This document shows, piece by piece, positions 35,788 through 44,871 of a stretch of DNA of 64,000 bases. The stretch is from assembly GCF_900167935.1 (NCBI RefSeq), contig NZ_FUYL01000012.1, positions 1 through 64,000 on the forward strand, read 5' to 3'. Made by a program: the position numbers and the translations under genes. Numbering within the stretch: the first letter of the stretch is position 1; each line of letters begins with the position of its first letter. The notes beneath the pieces are model-generated. The model did no database searches, was not told the DNA's origin, and saw only the letters and a list, made by a program, of their open reading frames with translations. The DNA is from Maribacter arcticus (GTDB lineage: Bacteria; Bacteroidota; Bacteroidia; Flavobacteriales; Flavobacteriaceae).

Positions 35788-37395
35788 ATGATAGGAATAT
35801 ATTGTAGAATTTCCAGAGAGAAGTTAGATGGTAAGGATAGGAGTATTAATGACCAGAAGTTGTTAGGAATAGAATTATCTGAAAAATTAAAACTTCCTTA
35901 TAAAGTATATATTGATGAAGGGATTTCTGGTACTGATGAAATTAAAAACAGACCCGAATTTTCAAATCTGTTGGATGATGTTCAAGATGGTTTAGTTACT
36001 CATATCTATGCTTATGATCAATCTAGGTTAGAACGTAATCCACAAACACGTTTCGCTTTTAAGAATTTACTTAAAGAAAATAACACCAAATTATATACAG
36101 AAACTGGGGAGGTTGATTTGTATGATGATGAATTGGAGATGTTAGGGGATATTGTTTCCATAATGAACTCTTACTATGTCAGAATTACCACGAAGAAAAT
36201 TAAGTCAGTTATAAAAAGGAATGTAAGTTCAGGAAAAATACACGGTTTACCTGCTTACGGTTATACAAAGGATGAAGATGGTATAATGATAGTTGATGAG
36301 GAAGAAGCTAAAATAGTAAAATTAATATTCAAACTTTCTTTGGAAGGTAAAGGTCAGAGAACAATAGCTCGTTACCTGAATGAAAAGAAGATTCCAACAC
36401 GATATCAGAAATTAAATCAAGAATATAAAAGCACTAACTACAATACTAATAAAACAGTTGTAAAGAAAGGGAGTGAATCTAAATGGGGTCATTCCGTGGT
36501 TCGAGGGATACTAATAAATCCTGTATACAAGGGTGTTAGAAAATTTATGGATGAAATATATGATTGTCCAGTAATTATTAAACCTCAACTATGGCAAAGA
36601 ACACAGGATAATCTAATATTAAATTCTAGATATACGGGTAAACCTACCTATCATAAATATCTTTTGAATAATATATTGTATTGTGGTGAATGTGGTAGAA
36701 GATATTTAGGTAGATCAACAGATAGTAAGAGAGGAAATCCCTACATGTGTTCTTCTAAACAAAGAATTCCAAGTGAATGTGATAATAGAAATATTCAACA
36801 ACCTAAAATTGAATGGTTCGTTTGGAACAAATTCTTTGTTGATAAAGAACTGTTAAACATAGTGAAGAATCATTTTAAGGAAACGGAAATAGATGATGTA
36901 CCGAAAAGAATATCGAAAGAATTGACCAACCTTAAAAGGGAACTTAAACAATTAGAGAGTAGGAGAGGGAATGCGATTTCGATGGTGTTAGATGGGACTT
37001 TGAGTAAGACTGATATCAAATCTGAACTTAGAAAGATTGATTTGAAACGGGAAGATTTGAAAGTGAAAATTTATAATATAAGGGAAGAGCAGGAAGTACA
37101 AAAAAAACAACTAAAAAATATTGATAAGGTTGATGAGGATTTAGATTTTATTAAAGAGAATTTACCTTTCAAAAGAAAACAGGACTTTATTAAAAAATGG
37201 ATAAATAAAATAGAAATACTGTTTCATGATCCATATTACCTAATAGCTTTTGATTTCAATATACCCAAACTAAAACCACAAACTTTTTATATTCACAGAA
37301 AGTACGTTGGTTTGGAGGAAACATTGAAAACTGGTACTTGGTTAGATCCAAAGGAATGGGTTAATAAGAAAGGAAAGTTTACTAAAAATAAGTAA
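35788..37395 (+). CDS. Large serine recombinase (integrase) of the element
   Basis: 535 residues. The N-terminal resolvase domain begins IGIYCRISREKLDGKDRSI, with the catalytic Ser at residue 9 and YAYDQSRLERNP further on. The recombinase domain (about 170-280) includes GLPAYGYTKDEDG. A zinc ribbon near 297-330 has YCGECGRRY and the YMC and ECDN cysteines. A coiled coil (about 370-450) and a C-terminal tail follow. This is the complete architecture of phage-type large serine integrases, which insert DNA unidirectionally and need a directionality factor to excise. It sits at the very edge of the element and is convergent with a small serine recombinase. Confidence 0.93.
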   Translation: MIGIYCRISREKLDGKDRSINDQKLLGIELSEKLKLPYKVYIDEGISGTDEIKNRPEFSNLLDDVQDGLVTHIYAYDQSRLERNPQTRFAFKNLLKENNTKLYTETGEVDLYDDELEMLGDIVSIMNSYYVRITTKKIKSVIKRNVSSGKIHGLPAYGYTKDEDGIMIVDEEEAKIVKLIFKLSLEGKGQRTIARYLNEKKIPTRYQKLNQEYKSTNYNTNKTVVKKGSESKWGHSVVRGILINPVYKGVRKFMDEIYDCPVIIKPQLWQRTQDNLILNSRYTGKPTYHKYLLNNILYCGECGRRYLGRSTDSKRGNPYMCSSKQRIPSECDNRNIQQPKIEWFVWNKFFVDKELLNIVKNHFKETEIDDVPKRISKELTNLKRELKQLESRRGNAISMVLDGTLSKTDIKSELRKIDLKREDLKVKIYNIREEQEVQKKQLKNIDKVDEDLDFIKENLPFKRKQDFIKKWINKIEILFHDPYYLIAFDFNIPKLKPQTFYIHRKYVGLEETLKTGTWLDPKEWVNKKGKFTKNK

Positions 37396-37411
37396 GAGGA
37401 AGAATTTTGGT

Positions 37412-38158
37412 TTATTTAGATTTCAAATCTACATATTCAGTTAAACCCAATTCTTTATAAACATCACTCTCTTTCATAACCTCAACCTTTCTTTTTTCCA
37501 TAATCTCAATTGAAAGGTTCTTACGGTCTTTCTTCATGTATTTTTTAATTTTGGTAACTGTGTTCTTGTTGAGGTTTCCATCCATCAACCTTATAACCTC
37601 ACTACCTTTCATACCCATGTTCAAATAATCTACAGCCTTAGAATGTTTCTTTAGGAAAGCTGATGGTGTTTCTTTTCCTCTTGGGGTTCTGTTTTTATAC
37701 TTTCCTTTGATCTTGGCTATTTCAATTCCCTCTAATTGACGTTCTTTTCTGATTTCGTTCTCAACCTCACCGAAACTACCCAAAATGGAAACCATCATTT
37801 TCATCACATAGTTCATCTTCCCATCAACTAGGGTTCTCATTCCAAGGTTTTTAATATAAAGTGAAATACCACGTTCGTGGATGTAATCAATGAATCCAAG
37901 TAAGGATTTAAGGTTTCTAGCTAATCGATCGATGGTATGAATCTGAATTTCATCAATTGTACCTTCATCGATCATCACCTTCAATAGTTTTCCTTTATCC
38001 CTTTCAAAAATCGGAATAGTACCGGAACACTTATCCTCCAGTATGAATTCATAATCCTCACTATTTACCAATTGTCTTTCAGTCGATTGTTGGATAGTTG
38101 AACAACGAACGTAAAGAACTACTCTTTTCAAATCCTCCTTATTCTTATTGTCTTTCAT
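37412..38158 (-). CDS. Small serine recombinase (resolvase/invertase type)
   Basis: 248 residues. The catalytic domain starts VVLYVRCSTIQQSTERQ with Ser20, then IHTIDRLARNLKSLL and an E-helix (MVSILGSFGEVENEIRKERQ). The C-terminal region ends in an HTH-like segment (GMKGSEVIRLMDGNLNKNTVTKI). Family members resolve cointegrates or invert DNA. Its stop is 16 bases from the stop of the large recombinase, so the two converge without a visible terminator. The 138 bases before its start, to the leader repeat at 38297, are AT-rich with no named site. Confidence 0.87.
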   Translation of the reverse strand: MKDNKNKEDLKRVVLYVRCSTIQQSTERQLVNSEDYEFILEDKCSGTIPIFERDKGKLLKVMIDEGTIDEIQIHTIDRLARNLKSLLGFIDYIHERGISLYIKNLGMRTLVDGKMNYVMKMMVSILGSFGEVENEIRKERQLEGIEIAKIKGKYKNRTPRGKETPSAFLKKHSKAVDYLNMGMKGSEVIRLMDGNLNKNTVTKIKKYMKKDRKNLSIEIMEKRKVEVMKESDVYKELGLTEYVDLKSK

Positions 38159-38296
38159 ATTTCCTAATAATAATACCCATATTAATAATGCATTAAAAAT
38201 AGGAATAAAGTCTTGTATACCCTATTTTCAGGAGGTTTTTTCGATGAAGCACCTTTCCTATTTTCGAGTATACATTTATATTGGGAATAATATTTG

Positions 38297-38735
38297 GTGA
38301 GTTTATGAACTCATTAAATTGGGGACAGGTTTCGTGTAACTCCAAAGTCTGATTCACACTTTACCCTTAAATAAGTGGCTCTCATATAGAACCCAATTTT
38401 TTTATTGTGGGTAAAACTCGATTTGATAAGTTGGTTACATATTCAATATTGAAAACACTCTCTCTTAGGAGTTAAAAAAGAGAAGAAACAAAGTACACAT
38501 ACTGAAACGCTTTATAAACCTCAAATAAATACTTTTGTGGGTATACATTAAAATCGTTTAAATAATTTTTAAGAAATTGGTCAACGTCACAGCTTGGTGA
38601 CATTCTGAATATTTTCGTTCACGAACATATATTAAACGAATCTACTTTTGAATTATCCATAAACATAGGAATATTCGTAGATTAACGTCTTATAAAATAT
38701 GTTCTATATATAATTGTTGTAGTCCATTAGACGAA
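38297..38735 (+). repeat. Long non-coding leader, copy A
   Basis: The 611 bases between the small recombinase and the next gene hold no ORF. From 38297 they match, over about 440 bases, the leader at 47687-48150. Shared landmarks in order are GAGTTTATGAACTC, ATTGGGGACAGGTTT, CCCAATTTTTTTATTGTGGG, TTTGATAAGTTGGTT, ACACATACTGAAACG, AAATCGTTTAAAT, an AGCTTGGT block, TATTAAACGAAT and ATTGTTGTAG. A hairpin-forming CCCAAT/ATTGTGGG and two short dyads are conserved. TACTTTTG at 38643-38650 fits the TAnnTTTG promoter box. It ends about 35 bases before the nuclease gene at 38770, so it probably carries that gene's promoter and a transcribed leader. Confidence 0.8.
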
Positions 38736-38769
38736 ACAAGAAACATCCTACAAAAAACAAAAATTCAAT

Positions 38770-39816
38770 ATGGAAAAATGGAATGAACTATGTTACATAC
38801 TATCTGAAAATTTACCTTCAAATACAAGTGAACAGCTATTTGAATTAAAAGTAGTTCAGGCATTTGAAAAATTGGGATGGAGTCAATTTAATAATGAAAT
38901 TGTGGTGCGGAAAAGTATTCAATTAGGAGCTTCAAATAGAATTGTTCCTGATTTAATTTTGAAATCAAAAGATAAAGGAAATCTTTTCGTTGTAGAAGTT
39001 AAAAAACCTTCTCTCGAAATTAACAATTCTACTTACAAAGGGCAACTATCGTCATTTATGGCAATTACGAGAGTTGAATTAGGGATTCTAATTGGTAATA
39101 AATTACAGCTATTTTTAGACGGCAAATTTTTTAATGAAAATGGCATTGTCTTAATCGACGAAATTGAGTTTAAAAGAGATAGTGAAAAAGGACTAAAGTT
39201 TGTGCAATTATTCAGCAAGGAAAATTACAATAGAGAAAATATTGAAAATCACGCTCAAGAGAAAATTCAAAAATTAAAAGAAATAGAAGATTTTAAAAGA
39301 CTGAAAAATCAATTACTCTCTAAAAATTATAATGAAAAAATAATTGATTATTTAAAAACAGAACTTTTAAAAGAATATAACGAAAAGACAATTGAAAAAG
39401 TACTCAAAGTATTAGATGTTAAAATTGAGAATAAAAACAAAATAGTTCCTGTCGAAAATTACCAAAAAAGTAGAACGAAAAGATATAACTCGGTTGAAAA
39501 TTTTAATGAATTTACTGGAAAACTTCCAATCGGAAAATATGTGCGAAAAACATTTAACGAATTAGTTAAAAATAATTTAATTGACAGAAATGAAATTGAA
39601 AGATTACAAAGAGCTGACTATTCAAAAATGACATTTGATATTCAATTTCCTTTTTTGGCTAAAGAAAACTCTACCTATTACGAAAGAGTTAGGTATTGGA
39701 AAAATCCATATCAAATAAATGGCGAAATATTTTATGTGACTTCTCAATGGTATGAAGTTCCTGCTAATAATGACAGACCATATTATGAGGAATGGTTAAA
39801 GAAAATGAAAGAATAA
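38770..39816 (+). CDS. Stand-alone HsdR-N-type (PD-(D/E)xK) nuclease-like protein
   Basis: 348 residues. The N-terminal 130 residues form a restriction-endonuclease-like core: RIVPDLIL with Asp61 and LFVVEVKKP with Glu76 and Lys78 give the D-ExK triad of type I restriction HsdR N-terminal domains. A Glu/Lys-rich helical linker (about 155-230) leads to a C-terminal domain of about 115 residues (FTGKLPIGKYVRKTFNELV, TFDIQFPFLAKENSTYYERVRYW) of a family I cannot name. There is no helicase part and no adjacent methylase. It is likely a defence or regulatory nuclease whose C-terminal domain recognises the target. It follows leader copy A directly. Confidence 0.75.
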   Translation: MEKWNELCYILSENLPSNTSEQLFELKVVQAFEKLGWSQFNNEIVVRKSIQLGASNRIVPDLILKSKDKGNLFVVEVKKPSLEINNSTYKGQLSSFMAITRVELGILIGNKLQLFLDGKFFNENGIVLIDEIEFKRDSEKGLKFVQLFSKENYNRENIENHAQEKIQKLKEIEDFKRLKNQLLSKNYNEKIIDYLKTELLKEYNEKTIEKVLKVLDVKIENKNKIVPVENYQKSRTKRYNSVENFNEFTGKLPIGKYVRKTFNELVKNNLIDRNEIERLQRADYSKMTFDIQFPFLAKENSTYYERVRYWKNPYQINGEIFYVTSQWYEVPANNDRPYYEEWLKKMKE

Positions 39817-39952
39817 TAACGCACTACAAGCCGTGTAAAAATAATTGCTTGGTTCTCGCCTACTTGGAAAATTCTGCGGATTTCCCAAAGCCAGTTTTTA
39901 TCTGGAGAGGTTCGTGCTTTAACACGCCATAGCTCATATACAAAAACGTTAT
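39816..39952. repeat. Palindromic intergenic element between nuclease and lipoprotein genes
   Basis: ATAACG (39816-39821) at the stop of the nuclease gene is mirrored by CGTTAT (39947-39952). Inside are partial stems: TTGGAAAATTC near 39859 opposite GGATTTCCCAA, and a TTAACACG-rich segment. The length (about 137 bases), the AACG/CGTT ends and the position just after a stop codon are like the other intergenic elements of this island. I infer a cassette-boundary element. No ORF is present. Confidence 0.5.
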
Positions 39953-39996
39953 GCATAATTAACCAGATAATTTCAATTCAAAATGGCTTATTCCAC

Positions 39997-40881
39997 ATGA
40001 AGAAAATAGACATCATATTAATTGTTTTCATAGCTTTATTTTGGGGATGTGGGGATGGAGTATCTAAACATAATATCTCTGACAACTTTGAAAACTCTAT
40101 TCAGACAAGTGAATACTATGATGATGATATTACTTATAAAATTGCTTTAAATAAGAAAATTACCGTTGATTCATTGAAAAGTTTAGACAACATAGTTCTT
40201 GAACTACAAGTTTTCGTCAATAACAAGCCTGTAAAAATTGACGAACAAAATAAAATTGAAATTAGTGGATGTTCCTATTTAGATTTTCCTGAAATTATCA
40301 TTTCAGTGGTAACATTTAAGGATAAACTGGCTATTGGATGGCGTATTGATGGTTTGGGTTCTGTATGTGGGAACACATACTCTTCTAAGACATACCTCGT
40401 TTTACCGCAGAAACATAGCACTTGTTTTCTTTACTCTTTGGCTTCTAAAGGTGAACCATTAATTGAAGTCCGTTCAGCTAACAGTATAGAAATCTTAAGT
40501 TACTATCAAGAATGGGGACGAACTGGTACAGCCAGCAGTTTTTTTGTTCCCATGAAGACAATTCTAAAGATAGATTCCAATTTTTCTAAACCGGTAGAAA
40601 TAGAAAAAGGAGATCTTCTAATCGAAATAGAAAAGTTAGATAATGAAATTTGCGAAAGCTATCTTAAAGGAAGTTATCTGGGTTTGTTTACTGCTGCATT
40701 GAATGATAGGAACGCAGAATTATTGGAGTATGCCTTTATCAACTTCTTTGATGAAAACGACGCATCCTGGTACAATTCACAAGGAATCGTATATACTCCG
40801 AATGAAATTTCTGACCTTAAGAGAGTTTTAGTGAACAATCAAAAATTACCGGATAGATTTAAACATTTATTAAGACATTAA
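39997..40881 (+). CDS. Lipoprotein of unknown function
   Basis: 294 residues. The lipobox is MKKIDIILIVFIALFWGCG, with Cys near residue 18. The mature part is mixed alpha/beta with a Cys pair (ISGCSYLDFPEI and GLGSVCGNTY) that could form a disulfide, and a C-terminal helical region (ALNDRNAELLEYAFINFF). I recognise no family. It lies between two palindromic elements and has no gene partner at close spacing, so it behaves as a single-gene cassette. Confidence 0.75.
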   Translation: MKKIDIILIVFIALFWGCGDGVSKHNISDNFENSIQTSEYYDDDITYKIALNKKITVDSLKSLDNIVLELQVFVNNKPVKIDEQNKIEISGCSYLDFPEIIISVVTFKDKLAIGWRIDGLGSVCGNTYSSKTYLVLPQKHSTCFLYSLASKGEPLIEVRSANSIEILSYYQEWGRTGTASSFFVPMKTILKIDSNFSKPVEIEKGDLLIEIEKLDNEICESYLKGSYLGLFTAALNDRNAELLEYAFINFFDENDASWYNSQGIVYTPNEISDLKRVLVNNQKLPDRFKHLLRH

Positions 40882-40894
40882 ATGAATAACAAAA

Positions 40895-40970
40895 AATGCT
40901 TAACAAAACCTAAAATTCATGTCCACTGCGTACCTTGTGGCCGCGAAATTTTAGCCAAATCGTTGGCATT
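40895..40970. repeat. attC-like hairpin site
   Basis: A 76-base imperfect inverted repeat. AATGC (40895-40899) pairs with GCATT (40966-40970); TAAC (40901-40904) opposes GTTG (40962-40965); CTAAAATT (40910-40917) pairs perfectly with AATTTTAG (40947-40954); CCAC (40923-40926) pairs with GTGG (40937-40940). Unpaired spacers lie between boxes, as in integron attC sites. It fills the gap between two lipoprotein genes. No integron integrase is visible, so the recombination role is inferred. Confidence 0.5.
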
Positions 40971-40982
40971 AATTTGAACCGA

Positions 40983-41855
40983 ATGAAATTCAAACTTACA
41001 TACATTTTGATTTTTGTATTATTAGTTTCTTGCAAACAAAATAAGTTGGATGCTGCTACTGATTTTAAAAGTAAGAGAGTATCCGAATACATCTACTCTT
41101 CTGAATCAGATTCAGACCCAATTAATGAAAATTGGGTTAAAGAAGATTCACTCTTTTTATCTGAATTAACTGATATTCTAAAAAATGATGAAAGTGATAT
41201 ACTCGATATTCTTAAAATAGATGAAAGTGATAGGAGAACCACACTTGGTTTTGGATATGAACAAATCGAGGCAAGTATGGGGAAAGGCTATGCTGGAATT
41301 TATTACAATTTAATATTAAAAGATGGTCAAGTTGCATCTTATGAGTTCACACCAAATTTCCCAAATAATAAAGACATAAAAGAGCGTTATTTAAAAATGT
41401 TTTCAGGAATTTTTAAAATAAGTGATAATACACTTCATAAACGATATTTCAATATTTCGGAAATGGAAAAACCTTTAAAAAACATAAATCCAGATATTTC
41501 GTTGAATGAAAATTTAAGATTCCTTATGACACCATTTTCTGGAACAAGGTATGGTTTTAGTGGTGGGTATTCAGGAAGCACTTTTACGAATAGAGCAATA
41601 TTTATAGAAGAATCCAAAAGCATAAATCCTGAAGTTTGTCAAATACTTATGAATAGCATAAATTCTGGAACAAGACTTATGGGAATTGAATATTATATGA
41701 AAAACAAATCTGATTTTAAAAATCAAGATTTAATCAATAATTGGATTGACAAAGTTTACTCAGAATTACCAACAATAGAAACTTTAGAAGGCTGTTTTGT
41801 GATGCAAAGAGATAGTAAAGCATTGGTTGCGGAGTATGTAAAAAGAAAAAACTAA
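40983..41855 (+). CDS. Lipoprotein of unknown function
   Basis: 290 residues from the ATG at 40983, which starts a clear lipoprotein signal (MKFKLTYILIFVLLVSC). The in-frame codon at 40935 lies within the attC-like hairpin and would precede it with unrelated residues. The mature protein has DESD repeats near residue 65-80 (LKNDESDILDILKIDESDRR), a glycine/tyrosine stretch (GTRYGFSGGYSGSTF) and a C-terminal helix. No family recognised. Confidence 0.75.
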   Translation: MKFKLTYILIFVLLVSCKQNKLDAATDFKSKRVSEYIYSSESDSDPINENWVKEDSLFLSELTDILKNDESDILDILKIDESDRRTTLGFGYEQIEASMGKGYAGIYYNLILKDGQVASYEFTPNFPNNKDIKERYLKMFSGIFKISDNTLHKRYFNISEMEKPLKNINPDISLNENLRFLMTPFSGTRYGFSGGYSGSTFTNRAIFIEESKSINPEVCQILMNSINSGTRLMGIEYYMKNKSDFKNQDLINNWIDKVYSELPTIETLEGCFVMQRDSKALVAEYVKRKN

Positions 41856-41896
41856 TATTAATCTGTATCCGTATTTTAGGACTTGACATTTAAGGA

Positions 41897-42463
41897 CTGA
41901 TAATAAATCGAGTTTTTAGTTTAATTTTTACACTTGTTATTTTAACAAGTTGTGCGGACACGGATAAAAAATGGAAATTTCAAGAGATTGATGAGACAAA
42001 ATTAGTCTTGCAAGAAAATATTCTCACGGCCGATTATCTGAAAACGGTTGAATTCAAAAATCATCTTTACTCAAAAACATATGATACAATTATAGAGGTA
42101 ACATCCTATCAGTACGAATCAGAGCTTTGGAAAAATAATAAAATGACTGGCCGATTTAATGCTTCCACTTACGTATATCCAAAGTCTGACTTAAATGATA
42201 TGGACGAATATTTTTCTTTCCACATAGCTGGATACGATTTTGAGGCATCCATATCACCTAATTTCAGATATGAGAAAACTTATGAAATTAAATTGCCTTA
42301 TAGAAAATATCAAATTATTAAAGCATTCAAAAATGACACCCTGAATATAGGACTAGCATTCCATATTTTGAAAGAAAATAAAATAATTTTCACAACAGTT
42401 ATGACAAACGATAAATTTGAATTGGAAATTGAAAAGTTGATTCAAAAACTGAATGAAATATAA
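41897..42463 (+). CDS. Lipoprotein-like gene with no canonical start codon
   Basis: The frame opens after a TAA at 41891. It encodes an N-terminal hydrophobic run ending in a good lipobox (RVFSLIFTLVILTSCADTD) and a mature part of about 165 residues (WKFQEIDETKLVL, YESELWKNNKMTGRFNAS). No ATG or GTG precedes the signal, and the first TTG (42008) lies far inside the mature part. CTG at 41897 or an ATA/ATT just after it are the only possible starts. Either the start has mutated and the gene is silent, or a rare start is used. The family is unknown. Confidence 0.5.
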   Translation: MIINRVFSLIFTLVILTSCADTDKKWKFQEIDETKLVLQENILTADYLKTVEFKNHLYSKTYDTIIEVTSYQYESELWKNNKMTGRFNASTYVYPKSDLNDMDEYFSFHIAGYDFEASISPNFRYEKTYEIKLPYRKYQIIKAFKNDTLNIGLAFHILKENKIIFTTVMTNDKFELEIEKLIQKLNEI

Positions 42464-42743
42464 AAAATGTAAGCTTCCCTTAAAACCGAACTGATACTGA
42501 AAATTCCAAAAAGCCCAAAGGAAATTAAAAAGTTCTTAGGTTTTAATGTTTTCATATTTTATCACTTACTTTGAAATATTACTTAAAATGTTTCCCTCAA
42601 AAACTAAATATCTATTTTAAGATATAATGGATCATTTATTCTATCAACTTCTTTCTTCATTAAACATCTTGACAAGTTGACAATACAGAAGTCCTTGTCA
42701 TTCATATCTTTTATACTATCATTTAAAGGTTGGGGTATTTTTG

Positions 42744-44726
42744 TCACTCGACCCTATTATCATATTCTCTATACCATTCCAGTATTTCCATACTAGGTAT
42801 GACAATATCTCCGTATTTGTCAATAAAACTCTTTTCATAATCACCTTCTAATCGCACTCTCGCATATCCATTCCTAAAATCTCCAGCCTCAATGAATTCA
42901 ATTTGAGTAATTTCATTTCCCATTCTATCTACATACCCATATTTATCATTTAATTTCACTCTTAGAATATCATCTTCTACTCCCCAAATACTGTCATACT
43001 TAAAGTCAGTAAGTAACTTGCCTTCTTTATCAATAACCGCCCATTCATAATTTTTTTTAACAGAACTTAACCCGTTTTTAAAATTTAAACAATAATCATA
43101 TTTTAAAGGTATTACCACATTGCCTTCCCTATCAATATAACCTTGTTTCTCATTGAGTTCAACAGATGATAAACCTTCATGAAAATCTGAAACCTTATCA
43201 TATTTTAGTGGAATTATCTCTTCTCCTTTATCATTTATGAATCCATATTTATCATCAATCATTACTTTAGCTATGCCACCTCTAAAATCATCTGTATTGT
43301 CATACCTTATTGAGGTTATTTCTTTTCCTTTATTATCTATATAACCCCATTTATCATTTAATTCAACTCTACAAAAATTTTCTGTAAATGACCTTACATT
43401 GTCATATTTAATTGGTGTTACATCATTACCACTTAAATCAATCAATCCGCATTTATCGTTAGTTGTAATATCTGCTAAATCCTGTTTATGACATTTACTA
43501 ATATTCCGAAACTTCAAAGGAACTATGGTATTATTATCAATATCCACTACTCCATTATTATATTGGGTATAGGTGTGATATTTGGTTTGCCCATCTGTTC
43601 CTTTATATTTGGATTTACGTTCGATTCCAATAAAGTCTGTAACAATAAAAAAATCATTGTTAATCTTAGAAACTGAACGATACTTTAAATGAATTTTTGA
43701 ATTTCCGTTTCTATCAATAATATGATAATTTTTATTTGAATTAACTAAACTATAGCCATTCTCAAAATCACTTGGGTGGTTTTCATAAATAAGCGGTATA
43801 ACTTCTTTACCCTCAATATTTATAAAACCCCATTTGTTGTTTAATTTAACCTTTGCTAATCCCTCGCAAAAATTACCAGCTGCATCATAAATTATTGGAA
43901 TAACCTCTTTACCATTTCTATCAATAAAACCAGCCTTTTTTCCTACCCTAACACTTGCAAATCCTTCTTTAAAATATACATCTATTAAATCACCATACAT
44001 ATTGTAATCTGGACGATATTTAAAAGTTGTTAATTCATTTCCCTCTCTGTTTATAAATGCCCATGTACCTTTACCCAGAATGGCAGCCACCTGTTCGTTA
44101 TAATTACAAACATAATAATACTTTGGCCTTATAACTTCTTCACCATTCTTATTAATATAACCCCATTTACCTTTACAAACAACTCTTGCAAGTCCATCAT
44201 GAAATAATGACGTAGGTAACTCATTCACACAAAATAAATGACTATCGTATTTTAGCTCCGTAATATGAATACCTTTTGAATTAATAATACCCCATTTCCC
44301 ATTCAATTTTATAGCTCCATATCCATCATCAAAAACTATTGCTCCATCATAGATTATTTTCGTAATGGGTTTTTTATTAGAATTAATTAATCCACAGAAT
44401 CCATTTTTCCATACTATTTGTGTATCGCTTGAGATTATTTCTTTTGCTATGTCCTCTTTTAATGAAGGTTCATTTTCAAAGGCTGAATTATTATTTTGAA
44501 TAATTTTAATCAAGGAGTTAAATGTGACTAAATTTTGTTCAATTTTCATTAGAGCCTCGTCATATTTATTAGACTCTATAAGGCTACTAATTAAATCTTT
44601 ATCCTCCAAAATATCAAAATCTTTTAATTTATTAATCTGTTCTTGTATCAGATGATATTCTTTTAAAAGAATATAATTTTTTATCAAATTAAGCCTAGAA
44701 ATTATATTAGAAATTTTTTCTGTCAT
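42744..44726 (-). CDS. WG-repeat protein
   Basis: 660 residues. After an N-terminal helical region (about 1-85, Leu/Ile/Lys/Glu-rich) the protein is built of about twenty WG repeats of roughly 30-35 residues, each with a core such as KWGFINIEGKEVIPLIYE, DKYGFINDKGEEIIPLKYD or KWGYIDNKGKEITSIRYD. No signal peptide or membrane helix is seen, so it is probably cytoplasmic. WG repeats form beta-propeller or solenoid-like binding surfaces of unknown ligand. Its C-terminal end is 280 bases from the preceding lipoprotein gene; that gap holds no site I can name. It is the only long minus-strand gene in this part of the island. Confidence 0.88.
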   Translation of the reverse strand: MTEKISNIISRLNLIKNYILLKEYHLIQEQINKLKDFDILEDKDLISSLIESNKYDEALMKIEQNLVTFNSLIKIIQNNNSAFENEPSLKEDIAKEIISSDTQIVWKNGFCGLINSNKKPITKIIYDGAIVFDDGYGAIKLNGKWGIINSKGIHITELKYDSHLFCVNELPTSLFHDGLARVVCKGKWGYINKNGEEVIRPKYYYVCNYNEQVAAILGKGTWAFINREGNELTTFKYRPDYNMYGDLIDVYFKEGFASVRVGKKAGFIDRNGKEVIPIIYDAAGNFCEGLAKVKLNNKWGFINIEGKEVIPLIYENHPSDFENGYSLVNSNKNYHIIDRNGNSKIHLKYRSVSKINNDFFIVTDFIGIERKSKYKGTDGQTKYHTYTQYNNGVVDIDNNTIVPLKFRNISKCHKQDLADITTNDKCGLIDLSGNDVTPIKYDNVRSFTENFCRVELNDKWGYIDNKGKEITSIRYDNTDDFRGGIAKVMIDDKYGFINDKGEEIIPLKYDKVSDFHEGLSSVELNEKQGYIDREGNVVIPLKYDYCLNFKNGLSSVKKNYEWAVIDKEGKLLTDFKYDSIWGVEDDILRVKLNDKYGYVDRMGNEITQIEFIEAGDFRNGYARVRLEGDYEKSFIDKYGDIVIPSMEILEWYREYDNRVE

Positions 44727-44871
44727 TACATTAACTTATTTTAGAGTTAAATACTTTTTTTAACCGATAAGTTATGTTAAAAATAAAAATGTTATCATAA
44801 TAGGGGTTCTCTTAAGGGATGAGGAGTGGGTGACCTCATTACTGATTAAATTAAATTTCTTCATTGATTAA

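Noticed and set aside
38159-38769. Retron or reverse-transcriptase-linked RNA in the leader repeat
   Set aside because: There is no reverse transcriptase gene anywhere in the window, and the leaders precede unrelated genes.
42744-44726. The repeated WG gene as a tandem DNA repeat of mobile origin
   Set aside because: Repeats are conserved at protein level (WGFI and YD cores) but diverged in DNA, as expected of an ordinary WG-repeat protein.
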